This document shows positions 1-11,778 of a DNA stretch of 64,000 bases, piece by piece. The position numbers and the translations under genes are program-made. Each line of letters opens with the position of its first letter. The stretch's first letter is position 1. This DNA is from Castor canadensis (lineage: Eukaryota; Chordata; Mammalia; Rodentia; Castoridae). The DNA lies in contig NC_133389.1 of assembly GCF_047511655.1 (NCBI RefSeq), forward strand, positions 158,363,973 through 158,427,972. The letters are read 5' to 3'. The notes beneath the pieces are model-generated. The model was not told the origin of the DNA, ran no database searches, and saw only the letters and a list, made by a program, of their open reading frames with translations.

Positions 1-3
1 GGA

Positions 4-198
4 GGGAGAAAAACTCCACAGGAGAGGAGGGAAGACCCACTTCCCATGTGAACTGTAAACAAACATGGCGGCCGGCAGGAGCAGCAGCACCGCCCAGTAA
101 TCAGGAGCAGGAAAGCTTCTGAAAGTGGCAGTGGGAGGAAAACTTCAGAGGAGAGGGGGGAAGACCCACCTCCCACATGAACTGTAAATAAACACGCA
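4..198 (+). repeat. Two tandem copies of a 5'UTR block, offset 129 bp
   Basis: About 65 bases starting at 4 recur starting at 133. Both contain a GGAGA-rich start, the string GAAGACCCAC and then TGAACTGTAAA. The differences are scattered substitutions. The arrangement resembles the monomer-type promoters of some rodent L1s, but only two copies are visible. Confidence 0.8.
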
Positions 199-537
199 GG
201 CCTGACAACGCGGGGCAGTGTCACCTTTCCCAGTGCTTGGGAAGGAGAAAGCCTGTAGCAGAGGCTCCCGCACAGGAGAACTCTGAGCAAACAAAGCCTG
301 TGGGACCAGGTGAGTGCTAGCTCACCCCAGAGACCTGCATAAATAATGCAGCCAGCTACAGGCTGAGAGCAGCAGGCAGGCAAGCCACAGTTGCAGATAC
401 CACTCTCAGAACTGTCTCCAGAAGATTTTTTTCTTTTTCTCCCTACCTTTGATGAGAGAACAACCGAATTACACCTGCAAGCTGAAAAACTTACTGAACT
501 GTATTGCATTTGAACTTGGGACACTTGGTGGGGCTTT

Positions 538-567
538 TGTGTGTGTGTGTGTGTGTGTGAGTGTGTA
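538..567 (+). repeat. (TG)n microsatellite in the L1 leader
   Basis: About 30 bases of almost pure TG with one GA interruption near 559. Confidence 0.95.
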
Positions 568-1081
568 GTTTTGTTCCACTTTATGCATCCCCTTTGATGA
601 GACAACTACAGAACAACATCTGAGGCACCAACTCCAGGACTGGAGATTGAGACGGACACCCAAATTATTAAGACTGAAACTGCATTGCATATAAACTTGG
701 AAGTTTTTTGGTTTTTTTTTTCTTTTTAATTTTCTATTTTCCATTTTATTTTAATTCATTTTTATATATAGATATTACTTTCATTTACTTATTTTTTACT
801 TTTTTTATCTTTGATTTTCAATCCTCTCTCTGTCTCTCTGTCTGTTCAGCTTACTGTCGATTAGCACACTAACACTCCCTGTTTATACCTTTGAAACTCT
901 CTTGTCTGATATCTTGTTCTGCTTTCTCCCTCTTGTCTATATATTTGTTTTCCCCTTTTCTTTAACTTCTTGCTTTCCATCTCAGCTCACCCTTCCATTC
1001 TAAATATTACCATTGTTATTATTACAAGCTAGAAAATACTTAATTGCACACAGTACAGGGACAGTAACAACACCAACAACA

Positions 1082-2285
1082 ATGATGGGAAGACAGAAAA
1101 AACAGGGAAACCAGTTTCCCCACAGCAAAAAATTAGTACAGGAACCAGAGGGGAATGAAGAGAACAGAAACTCAGATCCAGATTCCAACAAAATGAAGAT
1201 AAACTATGCCAAAGGACCCAATGAAGCCCACAAGAATAATTTAAAAGAAGACATACTACAAGTACTCAATGAGAATTTTATAGAGATGATACTGGATAGG
1301 GTCAACCAAAATGTACAGGAGACACTCAAGAAATTCCAAGACAATAAAAATAGAGAATTTGAAAAAGCAAAAGAAGAAATAATGGAAACCATAGAAGCAC
1401 TGTATAAACACGAAAGTGAAAGAGAGAACACGATGAATAAATGGATAAATGAACTCAGGACAAAAATAGACAACATTAAAGAAGAAAACTGCCAGGATAT
1501 AGAAAACCTCAGAAAAAAGAACAAAACAGAACTGCAAAACAAAACAGAAGGCCAATCCAGCAGAATAGAACAAACAGAAGACAGAATCTCAGAAGACAGA
1601 ACTTGAAGATGAAATGGTAATTAAAGGAAAAACTGAAGAACTATTAATTAAACAACTCAAGACCTGTGAAAAGAAAATGCAAGAACTCACTGACTCCATC
1701 AAAAGACCAAACTTGAGAATCATGGGCATCGAAGAAGAGGTGCAAGCGAAGGGAATGTGTAATATATTCAACAAAATAATAACGGAAAATTTCCCAAATC
1801 CACAGAAAGATATTCCCATACAGATGCAAGAGGCCTCCAGGACACCAAACAGACCAGATCAAAATAGAACTACTCCACGACATATCATCATTAAAACAAC
1901 AAGTTCAGAAACTAAGGAAAGAATATTGAAGGCTGTAAGAGAGAAAAAACAAGTAACATACAAAGATAAACCCATCAAAATCACAGCAGACTTCTCAACA
2001 GAAACATTAAAAGCAAGAAGAGTGTGGGGTGAGATCTTCTGGGCACTCAATGAAAATAACTTCAACCCCAGGATACTCTACCCAGCAAAGCTATCATTCA
2101 AAATAGATGGAGCAATAAAAGTCTTCCATGATAAGCAGAAACTAAAACAATATGTGACCACAAAGCCACCATTACAAAAGATTCTGCAAGGGATCCTGCA
2201 CACAGAAAGTGACACCCAACTTAACCATGAAAAGGCAGGCAGCACCAAACCACAGGATAAGAAAAAGCAAGACAGTAGAGAGTAA
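1082..2285 (+). pseudogene. L1 ORF1 (RNA-binding chaperone), broken by a 7-bp insertion
   Basis: ORF1p is the L1 RNA-binding and nucleic-acid chaperone protein that coats L1 RNA in cytoplasmic particles. The start is the ATG pair at 1082/1085 (MMGRQKKQG), the first Met after the leader. Residues up to about 170 are rich in Lys, Glu and Gln with few breaks, consistent with the trimerising coiled coil. The second part (1614-2285) has the RRM-type stretch (NLRIMGIEEE) and the C-terminal domain (ARRVWGEIFWALNE and YPAKLSF). The frames differ. Seven extra bases near 1592-1600 look like a local duplication of GAAGACA and cause a stop (TGA) at 1604-1606. Discounting those seven bases, the span equals about 398 codons, longer than human ORF1p (338). 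Coding capacity is otherwise intact. Confidence 0.93.
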
Positions 2286-2335
2286 CATCAAGTTAGGTAC
2301 ACACAATCAAACCTTCAAACAACTAAGACAACTAA

Positions 2336-5300
2336 ATGGCAGGAATCACCACATACCTATCAGTACTAACACTTAATGTTAATGGACTTAATTCACCCAT
2401 CAAAAGACACCGTTTGACAAAATGGATTAAAAAAGAAGATCCAACAATTTGTTGCTTACAGGAGACTCATCTCACCGGCAGAAATAAGCATATGCTTAGG
2501 ATGAGAGGCTGGAAGAAGATTTACCAAGCCAATGGCCCCCAAAAACAGGCAGGAGTAGCAATTCTTATCTCTGACAAAGTAGACTTCAAACCTACATTGA
2601 TCAAATGAGATAAAGAAGGACATTCCATACTAATAAAAGGGGAAATAGACCAAAAGGAAATAATAATCATCAATCTGTATGCACCCAATGTCAACGCACC
2701 CAATTTCATCAAACATACCCTGAAAGACCTAAAAGCATATATAAATGCCAACACAGTGGTTGTGGGAGACTTTAACACCCCATTATCATCAATAGATAGG
2801 TCATCCAAACAAAAACTCAATAAAGAAATCCAAGATATAAAATATGCAATAGATCAAGTGAACCTAGTAGATGTCTACAGAACATTTCATCCAACCTCTA
2901 CACAATATACATTCTTCTCAGCAGCCCATGGAACGTTCTCCAAAATAGATCATATCCTAGGGCACAAAGCAAGCCTCAGCAAATATAAGAAAATAGAAAT
3001 AATACCATGCATACTATCTGACCACAATGCAGTAAAAGTAGAACTCAACAACAAAAGTAAAGACAAAAACCATGCAAACAGCTGGAAACTAAATAACTCA
3101 TTACTTAATGAAGAATGGATCATCGATGCAATAAAAGAGGAAATTAAAAAGTTCCTGGAAGTCAATGAAAATGAAAACACAACCTACCGGAACCTATGGG
3201 ACACAGCTAAGGCAGTCTTGAGAGGAAAGTTTATAGCCATGAGTGCATATATTAAAAAGATTGAAAGATCCCAAATCAATGACCTAATGATACATCTCAA
3301 ACTCCTAGAAAAACAAGAACAAGCAAATCCCAAAACAAATAGAAGGAGAGAAATAATAAAAATAAGAGCTGAAATCAACGAAATAGAAACCAAAAAAACC
3401 ATACAAAGAATTAATGAAACAAAAAGTTGGTTCTTTGAAAAAATAAACAAGATCGATAGACCCCTGGCAAACCTGACTAAAATGAGGAGAGAAAAAACCC
3501 AAATTAGTAGAATTAGGAATGCAAAAGGGGAGATAACAACAAACACCATGGAAGTCCAGGAAATCATCAGAGACTACTTTGAGAACCTATATTCAAATAA
3601 ATTTGAAAATCTAAAAGAAATGGACAGATTTCTAGATACATATGATCATCCAAAACTGAACCAAGAGGAAATTAATCACTGGAATAGACCTATAACACAA
3701 AATGAAATTGAAGCAGCAATCAAGAGTCTCCCCAAAAAGAAAAGTCCAGGACCAGATGGATTCTCTGCTGAATTCTATCAGACCTTTAAAGAAGAACTGA
3801 TACCCACCCTCCTTAAACTGTTCCACGAAATAGAAAGGGAAGGAAAACTGCCAAACACATTTTATGAAGCCAGTATTACACTTATCCCAAAACCAGGCAA
3901 AGACACCTCCAAAAAGGAGAACTATAGGCCAATCTCCTTAAGGAACATTGATGCAAAAATCCTCAACAAAATAATGGCAAACCGAATTCAGCAACACATC
4001 AAAAAGATTATTCACCACGACCAAGTAGGCTTCATCCCAGGGATGCAGGGGTGGTTCAACATACGAAAATCAATAAACATAATAAACCACATTAACAGAA
4101 GCAAAGACAAAAACCACTTGATCATCTCAATAGATGCAGAAAAAGCCTTTGATAAGATCCAACATCATTTCATGATAAAAGCTCTAAGAAAACTAGGAAT
4201 AGAAGGAAAGTTCCTCAACATTATAAAAGCTATATATGACAAACCTAAAGCCAGCATTATACTTAACGGAGAAAAACTAAAACCATTCCCTCTAAAATCA
4301 GGAACCAGACAAGGATGCCCACTATCTCCACTCCTATTCAACATAGTACTGGAATTCCTAGCCAGAGCAATTAGGCAAGAAGAAGGAAAAAAAGGAATAC
4401 AAATAGGTAACAAAAGTGTCAAAATATCCCTATTTGCAGATGACATGATCCTATACCTTAAAGACCCAAAAAACTCTACTCAGAAGCTTCTAGACATCAT
4501 CAATAGCTATAGCAAGGTAGCAGGATATAAAATCAACATAGAAAAATCATTAGCATTTCTATACACTAACAATGAGCAAACTGAAAAAGAATGTATGAAA
4601 ACAATTCCATTTACAATAGCCTCAAAAAAAAATCAAATACCTAGGTGTAAACCTAACAAAAGATGTGAACGACTTCTACAAGGAAAACTATATACTTCTG
4701 AAGAAAGAGATTGAGGAAGACTATAGAAAGTGGAGAGATCTCCCATGCTCATGGATTGGTAGAATCAACATAGTAAAATGTCGATACTCCCCAAAGTAAT
4801 CTACATGTTTAATGCAATTCCCATCAAAATTCCAATGACATTCATTAAAAAGATTGAAAAATCTACTGTTAAATTTATATGGAAACACAAGAGGCCACGA
4901 ATAGCCAAGGCAATACTCAGTCAAAAGAACAATGCAGGAGGTATCACAATACCTGACTTCAAACTATATTACAAAGCAATAACAATAAAAACAGCATGGT
5001 ACTGGCACAAAAACAGACATGAAGACCAGTGGAACAGAATAGAGGACCCAGATATGAAGCCACACAACTATAAGCAACTTATCTTTGACAAAGGAGCTAA
5101 AAATATACGATGGAGAAATAGCAGCCTCTTCAACAAAAACTGCTGGGAAAACTGGTTAGCAGTCTGCAAAAAACTGAAACTAGATCCATGTATATCACCC
5201 TATACCAAGATTAACTCAAAATGGATCAAGGATCTTAATATCAGACCCCAAACTCTTAAGTTGATACAAGAAAGAGTAGGAAATACTCTGGAGTTAGTAG

Positions 5301-6154
5301 GTATAGGTAAGAACTTTCTCAATGAAACCCCAGCAGCACAGCAACTAAGAGATAGCATAGATAAATGGGACCTCATAAAACTAAAAAGCTTCTGTTCATC
5401 AAAAGAAATGGTCTCTAAACTGAAGAGAACACCCACAGAGTGGGAGAAAATATTTGCCAACTATACATCAGACAAAGGACTGATAACCAGAATATACAGG
5501 GAACTTAAAAAACTAAATTCTCCCAAAACTAATGAACCAATAAAGAAATGGGCAAGTGAACTAAACAGAACTTTCTCAAAAGAAGAAATTCAAATGGCCA
5601 GAAAACACATGAAAAAATGCTCACCATCTCTAGCAATAAAGGAAATGCAAATTAAAACCACGCTAAGATTCCACCTCACCCCTGTTAGAATAGCCATCAT
5701 CAGCAACACCACCAACAACAGGTGTTGGCGAGGATGCAGGGAAAAAGGAACCCTCTTACACTGTTGGTGGGAATGTAGACTAGTACAACCACTCTGGAAA
5801 AAAATTTGGAAGCTACTTAAAAAGCTGGATATCAATCTACCATTTGATCCAGCAATACCACTCTTGTTGATATACCCAAAAGACTGTTACTCCAGAGGCA
5901 CCTGCACATCCATGTTTATTGCGGCACTATTCACAATAGCCAAGTTATGGAAACAGCCAAGATGCCCCAGCACTGACGAATGGATTAAGAAAATGTGGTA
6001 TCTATACACAATGGAATTTTATGCAGCCATGAAGAAGAACGAAATGTTATCATTCGCTGGTAAATGGCTAGAATTGGAGAACATCACTCTGAGTGAGGTT
6101 AGCCTGGCTCAAAAGACCAAAAATCGTATGTTCTCCCTCATATGTGGACATTAG
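2336..6154 (+). pseudogene. L1 ORF2 (endonuclease-reverse transcriptase), one nonsense and two 1-bp indels
   Basis: ORF2p nicks target DNA and reverse transcribes L1 RNA. The start is ATG 2336 (MAGITTYLSVLTLNVNG). The N-terminal AP-like endonuclease has [22 protein letters not shown] and LSDHNA (about 3020). The RT core has [16 protein letters not shown]-like YRPISL, the [13 protein letters not shown] block (about 4300) and the catalytic FADD at 4433-4444. The C-terminal Cys/His motif is CWRGC...LLHCWWEC (5723-5780), spaced C-x3-C-x7-H-x4-C. The end is TAG 6152-6154, about 1272 codons against 1275 in human. Lesions: TGA at 2606-2608, where relatives have Arg (CGA, a CpG change); a 9-A run at 4624-4632 where 8 are expected; and a 4-A run at 4775-4778 where 5 are expected. 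The two indels cancel, so only about 50 codons are out of frame. Confidence 0.95.
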
Positions 6155-6646
6155 ATCAAGGGCAAACACAACAAGGGGATTGGACTATGAGCACATGATA
6201 AAAGCGAGAGCACACAAGGAAGGGGTGAGGATAGGTAAGACACCTAAAAAACTAGCTAGCATTTGTTGCCCTTAACGCAGAGAAACTAAAGCAGATACCT
6301 TAACGCAACTGAGGCCAATAGGAAAAGGGGAACAGGTACTAGAGAAAATGTTAGATCAAAAAGAATTAACCTAGAAGGTAACACCCATGCACAGAAAATC
6401 AATGTGAGTCAATGCCCTGTATAGCTATCCTTATCTCAACCAGCAAAAACCCTTGTTCCTTCCTATTATTGCTTATACTCTCTCTACAACAAAATTAGAA
6501 ATAAGGGCAAAATAGTTTCTGCTGGGTATTGAGGTGGGGGAGAGGAAGGGGGCGGAGTGGGTGGTAAGGGAGGGGGTGGGGGGGGAGAAATGAACCAAGC
6601 CTTGTATGCACATATGAATAATAAAAGAAAAATGAAAAAAAAAAAA
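6155..6646 (+). other. L1 3'UTR with G-rich polypurine tract, polyA signal and tail
   Basis: After the ORF2 stop comes about 490 bases of non-coding sequence. It has a nearly pure G/A tract at 6530-6590, then AATAAA at 6620-6625 and an A-rich tail ending about 6646. G-rich 3'UTR tracts are typical of L1. The same 3'UTR type ends the element at 53233-55654. Confidence 0.9.
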
Positions 6647-8004
6647 GAGTTAGGCAAGTCAGGATAAAGTCTCAAGTAAGATAGTATACTTTTTTAGGAT
6701 TACAAAATGAATTCAAATGCCAATCTATCTTATGAAACTGGATAAATGCCAGTTTAAATAAACCCTTCTTAAAATTTAAAATATAATCGAAATCCTAGAT
6801 GAGACCTGGTAAACCTTAATAACCATGGTAGAACATTTACAAACAAAATATTCCATAAGTAATAGCCTGAATAAGGAAAAGTGCTTAATCTGAGATGTTG
6901 ATGTTAATTGTTACATATAAGAAGAACATTTTATTCTGGAAGATACAGAGTTAGACACTTACTGCCATATTACTAAGAAGCTATTTCAAAGGAATGGCCT
7001 TTTGAGGCTCCCTCCCCCAAAAAAGTATATGGACTATGATCAACTCTACTTCAAACACAAATAAAATCCTATCACATCTTGGCCTTCTTCCAACAAGTAC
7101 AACATGGGAGAAAGTATTCATATTTAAGCATTTATGCTAAAGAGCAGGGCAAACACTAGGAAGGAGAAAAGGCAGCTATTTCGAGTATTTGTCATTATAG
7201 ACGAGAGAACAAGCATACGTGAGTTTCATAATGAGAGGTGGGAAATAGACAATCTTAATGATTTTCATTTCTGGTTCTTGCCTGTTTACCTTGATGAGAT
7301 TGGATTTAGCTCTCCCATCAGATGGATTTTTTTAAAGCTCTTTGCAAACAGAGTTATTATTCAGAGAAGTCGAAAGAATGAGAAGTAGTTTTTAATAATA
7401 AGTCAAAATATGAAGCAATCACAAGAGGATTGTATGCCAGCGATATGAGTAGGGAATCTAAATTTAAAAAAAAAATCTTTAAGAATAAGCTAAAGGTTAG
7501 GATTATGAAATTCAGCATACCTTGTTTTTCATTTTAAATAAAAACTATGCTAGATGGTTTAAAATGGGAGGGCTGTAGATGAGTTGTTTTGTGTTTTGTT
7601 TGCCTTGCAGTCTTGAAAAAGGTGGAAATTACTGTAAGCAAAGAAAACATCTTGCCCTTCAGTCAAAAGCACTCATAATCCTCTTGGTAAAGACTGCAGT
7701 TTCACTAAACATGAGTAAATGCAAGGTCAAATGTCATTAAACAAAGTCCCAGAGTTGAATTAACAGTTGAACTAAAGTAAGATTGATTTGTTCCGATTTC
7801 ATTTGTTGAAGGGGACTACTGTAATAATTTAAGTGGGAAAAGTCAAATTAAAAGATACAGACCATAGAAGGAAATGGTTTAAGAAGATGAAACTATAATT
7901 GTGGAATAACAAGTCAGCAAAATATTTTCTGAGTTTGATTCAAGACTAGTAAGGTGTGATGCAACTTGGTGTTGCAGAATAGCAATAATATCTGAATAGA
8001 GTTT
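6647..8004. other. Unassigned AT-rich DNA
   Basis: No gene, RNA or repeat is recognised. An 84-codon open frame at 7134-7388 has no recognised motif and is short enough to be chance. Confidence 0.5.
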
Positions 8005-8140
8005 TATAATTCATAAAGTCTTTTGATGAACTGTTTCTAATTGACTTTAATATTCTGAGATCAATATTATTATTACTGGTTTACACATGAAGAAACAGAG
8101 ACACTGTGTTAAGATGTCCATAATTTACCTTAAACTATTT
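8005..8140 (-). repeat. MIR-like SINE fragment
   Basis: The stretch around 8065-8110 (TATTATTACTGGTTTACACA, then GAAGAAACAGAGAC) matches the MIR core in antisense with many substitutions. MIRs are ancient tRNA-derived SINEs. Confidence 0.65.
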
Positions 8141-8593
8141 CAAGATACGAGTGAAATGCTATGAGTCTGTTATTTAAGCTATACCCTCACAGGAAAGAGT
8201 TGCCCTTATCAAAATTCCACACTTTCCTGGGTCTTATGGTAGCATTTAACCAGAAATGCCAGAGCCCAGAGAGTTCCTACGCTCTGTTTTTATCTCCAAC
8301 TTTTGTCAGTGGCTTTATTATAAAGAATGTCAGAATTTTTTGTTTGGTGCAGGTAATGGCCTGTTAATCACACTGTGGGTGTTTAAATTGCTTTTTATTA
8401 CTAATATTAAGAGTGTTAAAATATGAAGATTGGTAAGAACATTTAGAGTATCCTCCCATCTTCGAATGAAATCAGCCTTTTCTAGTTGAATTCTTAATGT
8501 GGCATCTGAGACTTGGTCTATAAGCAGATTCTTTGCAGACATTGTGCAAGGGGATCTTGGTTGCCTAATGGTAATCATAAAAATGACATAATA
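8141..8593. other. Unassigned DNA
   Basis: AT-rich sequence with no feature recognised. Confidence 0.5.
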
Positions 8594-8880
8594 GGACCAG
8601 ACTCTGTGACTCATGCCTCCAAGTTTCATGGCTTGAGGCCAGCCTGAGCAAAAAGTTATTGAGACCCTCCCACCCCATCTCAACAAAACCAACCTGGGCA
8701 TGGGATGTATGCCTATGTCCCAGATACACAGGAGATGTAAGTAGGAGGGTTACAGTCTAGGTCAGTCCAGGTGGAAAACATGAGCCCCTATCTCAGAAAA
8801 ACTAAAGCAAAAAGGGCTGGGAAGTGGCCCTAGTGATAGGGCCCTTGCCTGAGTTCCCGGACTTGAGCCACAGAGCACTA
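8594..8880 (+). repeat. Composite B1-like/ID SINE
   Basis: Two B1-like arms (ACTCATGCCTCCAAG, then GCCTATGTCCCAGATACACA) are followed by an ID-like arm (GGGCTGGGAAGTGGCCCTAG ... TTGCCTGAGTTC). It is diverged and lacks a clear A tail because another insertion follows directly. Confidence 0.85.
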
Positions 8881-8889
8881 TAGTTACAG

Positions 8890-8996
8890 ATAGAGTACCA
8901 CACTTTTTGCCTGGGTCAGCCTGGACTATGATCCTCCTACCTATTGCCTCCCATGTGGCTGGGATTACAAATGGAAACCACCACACCGAGTTTAGG
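8890..8996 (-). repeat. B1-like SINE fragment
   Basis: CTGGGTCAGCCTGGACTATGATCCTCC and GTGGCTGGGATTACA are the antisense of a B1/Alu-like left arm. It is jammed between two other SINEs. Confidence 0.75.
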
Positions 8997-9015
8997 TTTT
9001 TGTGGGGATTGGGAT

Positions 9016-9248
9016 TTCTTTTTTTTTGGCAGTACTGGGATTTGAATTCAAGGTTTCATGTCTGCTAGGCTGGCTCTACCACTTGTGCCATGCCTCCAGC
9101 CCCTTTTTCTCTGGTTATTTTGGAGATAAGTTCTCATTTTTTGTCCAGGCTGGCCTGGGCTATAATCTATTTTTTTGTCAGGCACACATCTCAAGAACGT
9201 TTTGACCCAGTAGGCCTCAAACCACAATCCTACTAACCTGCCTCTCAA
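9016..9248 (-). repeat. Composite ID/B1 SINE, antisense
   Basis: It starts with a T run (the inverted tail), then GGCAGTACTGGGATTTGAA and CTACCACTTGTGCCATGCC (inverted ID). A B1-like part follows (CAGGCTGGCCTGGGCTATAA). Confidence 0.85.
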
Positions 9249-9287
9249 TAAAAAGATATATTATTAATTTAGTGTTGTATCAGTATC

Positions 9288-9600
9288 TAGGTTTTTTTAT
9301 GCTGAATCATATTTTTTGTATGAATATGTCACAATACATTCATTTATTCTCCAGAACATAGTTACTGCTATGTTTTGGATAAGTGAAGTTGTTATGAATA
9401 TCTTGTAAAGATCTTTCAAAGACATTTCTCTTGTCTATATACCTAGGAATGACGCTGCTGGGTTGTAAGGTAGGAGAATGGGCTTTGATAGTTTTGTTTT
9501 GTCCCAGTACAATGTGTTTGGTTATGGTGCTATTTGGGATGGCTCAAAAACATGTAAAACCCATCATGACATTGTTCTCCAAACTACTTCATTTACTATT
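9288..9600 (-). mobile_element. Old L1 fragment, antisense
   Basis: AATACATTCATTTATTCTCC, GTTATGAATATCTTGTAAAG and CTGCTGGGTTGTAAGG resemble the inverted end of ORF2 of ancient L1s. It is highly diverged. Confidence 0.5.
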
Positions 9601-10384
9601 TTTCAGGCTTTTAAAGATTATGTGCAGTAATTTATGAAATGCTGTAGATTATGCCATATTAGAAATTCATATATATCTACTTACACCGATATAAATTGGA
9701 TGGATACAAAGTTATGCTGGGATTCAGAGAGCTGGAAACGTGTTGTTTTATTTCACTTTCTGATCAAAACTTTGTACATTCATCAATAAGAAACATCAAG
9801 CCATCTGAAGGTGCTTTCTCATAATTTACACTAGTTTTGAACTTCAGAGACTTTTTAAAAACAAATATCCCATGAAATCAGTTAATATTTAAGAGCTTAG
9901 TTAAATTATGGATCATATTTTATGAGAATCTAAAATAGTTAATTGAAACAAGTGAACTTAGTTTGAAATTTCTAATTTTAGAAAACGATTTCCACTACTT
10001 TGTGAAAAAGATGTCAAAAAGAATGTGGTTCTGCCTACACAAATCTATTGCTCGCAGAAAATCTGAAGTTTCACTTTATATAGAGAAAGTCAAGACTAGT
10101 TCTGATTGAAAATATATCATCCATTGCACTGAATATGAACTTATAATAATTCAGGTTCATTATCGTTATTGTCTGAATTTCATGACTTGTACTGAGAAAA
10201 CCCAGCAACACTACTTGAAGCCCTTCCTTTTCCCTTTCACATCCAATTAGCTTCATGAACTCCTTTCCTCAGACCCTATCCACGTCTCTGGAAATAGCAC
10301 CATTTCACTATATGTGTTTCATTGTGGTTACTGAAAAGAATTGGAGAAGTAAACTCAGATATTTTATTTCATCTCATTTCATTT
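9601..10384. other. Unassigned AT-rich DNA
   Basis: Nothing recognised on either strand. Confidence 0.5.
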
Positions 10385-10598
10385 TATTGGATAGGAATGG
10401 GGTTTGAACTCAGGGCCTAGTACTTGCTAGGCAAGTGCTCTACATCTTGATCCATACCCTCAATCCCCCTTTATTAAATTGCTGCAGTTATTTTTCATAT
10501 AGGGTCCCATGCTTTTTCCAGGCCAGCCTAAGACCAAGATCCTCCTACTCTGCCTCCAGAGTAGCTGGGATTATAGACATTCATCACCAGATTCATCT
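10385..10598 (-). repeat. Composite ID/B1 SINE, antisense
   Basis: GGGTTTGAACTCAGGGCCTA and GCTAGGCAAGTGCTCTACA are an inverted ID arm. CCAGGCCAGCCTAAGACCAAG and GTAGCTGGGATTATAGACA are the inverted B1-like arm. Confidence 0.88.
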
Positions 10599-10714
10599 TA
10601 ATAAAGTAATAAAATAAAATAAGTTAAAGTGACTACAGTGAAATGACAGAGTTCAGGACATGCTATTCCAAGATATAAAATCTTCCACTTGAGGAAATGA
10701 CAGAAGCAGGAAGG

Positions 10715-11056
10715 TCACTGTGTTGTCAGTTTTCCATTGCCTGAGTACCTGAGATAACCAAAAGAGGCAAGACCTGCTTTGGCTCACAGTTTTGAAGGTT
10801 TCAGTCTATGGTCAGTTGCTTTTGAGCCTATGATGAGTGGCTCATGGTTGGAGAACACAACAGAGGAAGCCCTTTCCCCTCATGGACAGGAATGGGAGAA
10901 AGCGTTAAGAAACTCTCACAATCCCCTTTGATGACAACCCCTGATGACCAAAGAACTCCCACTAGGACTTACCTCTTACAGGTTCCACCACCTCCTAGTG
11001 ACATTATGATATGGATCATGCCTTTGGGGGACATTCTTTGGTCTAAACTCTAGCAG
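10715..11056 (-). mobile_element. ERVL-MaLR-type LTR, antisense
   Basis: TTTCCATTGCCTGAGTACCT, TTTGGCTCACAGTTTTGAAG and TTCCACCACCTCCTAGTGAC, ending in GGGGGACATTCTTTGGTCTA, follow the inverted order of mammalian MaLR (MST/THE1-like) LTRs. The subfamily is not assigned. Confidence 0.65.
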
Positions 11057-11687
11057 TCACTCTTAACTTACCCTGGCCATTCTCTCCTGAAACAAGTTGT
11101 GAGAGAATTCTCTGAACTTCCTATAAAGGAGGCCAGCCTACTTTCATTCTAGGGCTATCCTTCTTGTACCCAGATTAATGTTCTTTTTTTTTTTTTTTAA
11201 AGATTTTTCATTTGTTTTATTTTTACTGTTTTGTTAGATACATACAAATATGTACTATATGCATATTTGCCTGCAGAAAGAATTATGAATAAAAATTATA
11301 ACCCCAAGAATGTAATCACTGTTGGAAGCTGTATTCAACTATGTTGAATATCTATTTAAGTGAAGTAAGATTTTTTTTAAACAAATTAAATTCCATCTCT
11401 CATTTTTATTAGAATTTCCTGGGAAGTTTATAGTTGAGAAAATTCTGGTAAACTATTTCTTGCTAAAAATATTCTTCTACCTGATCTGCTAAAATTATAA
11501 ACTGGCTAGTGTGGTATTTTGAAATCTCTGAAGTTTTAGATTTATGGTTAATATGTGTTTTTGGTTATTGAGACAGTGATTTTCATTTTGTCTTTATAAC
11601 TGCTTTCTTTTTCTTTCCCATTTTTTGGCTTTTTTTATTGTTGTGCTGGGTGTGGGTACATTGTAGCATTTACACAGGTTCTTATAA
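11057..11687. other. Unassigned AT-rich DNA
   Basis: It contains a 14-base T run at about 11186-11200. The part at 11628-11687 (GTGCTGGGTGTGGGTACATT) may be the inverted end of an L1 3'UTR. Nothing firm. Confidence 0.4.
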
Positions 11688-11778
11688 GGGTTGGTGGAGT
11701 GGCTCAAGTGGTAGTTGCCTGCCTTGCTAAGCATGAGGCCTTGAGTTCAAACCTCAGTACCATCAAAACAAAAACCCA
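11688..11778 (+). repeat. ID-type SINE
   Basis: GGAGTGGCTCAAGTGGTAG, CTAAGCATGAGGCCTTGAG and TTCAAACCTCAGTACCATC with a short A-rich tail. This is a single ID unit related to tRNA. Confidence 0.9.

Larger units (their letters stand above)
1..1081 (+). promoter_or_regulatory. L1 5'UTR / internal promoter region
   Basis: This is the non-coding leader upstream of the ORF1 ATG at 1082. It is GC-rich and CpG-containing at its start (1-330) and T-rich from about 690 to 1000. In L1 families this leader carries an internal RNA polymerase II promoter. That role is known for the family and is not shown here. A TG microsatellite at 538-567 sits inside it. Confidence 0.8.
1..6646 (+). mobile_element. 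Near full-length LINE-1 retrotransposon, 5' end beyond the window
   Basis: The parts run in L1 order: a 5'UTR with a duplicated block, ORF1 (1082-2285), a 50-base spacer, ORF2 (2336-6154), a G-rich 3'UTR, AATAAA at 6620-6625 and an A-rich tail to 6646. L1 copies itself by nicking DNA with the ORF2 endonuclease and reverse transcribing its own RNA at the nick. The true 5' end and its target-site duplication cannot be seen because the element already runs at base 1. Few lesions are visible, so this is a fairly young but inactive copy. The 3' fragment at 53233-55654 belongs to the same or a close subfamily. Confidence 0.97.

Noticed and set aside
1000..1883. Minus-strand open frames of 63-112 codons across the L1 ORF1
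   Set aside because: These are shadows of the A-rich sense strand, giving Phe/Ser/Leu-rich translations with no family match.
9002..9205. 67-codon open frame with Leu/Phe-rich, membrane-like sequence
   Set aside because: It is the translation of an antisense ID/B1 SINE. Such SINE-derived frames look hydrophobic by composition alone.
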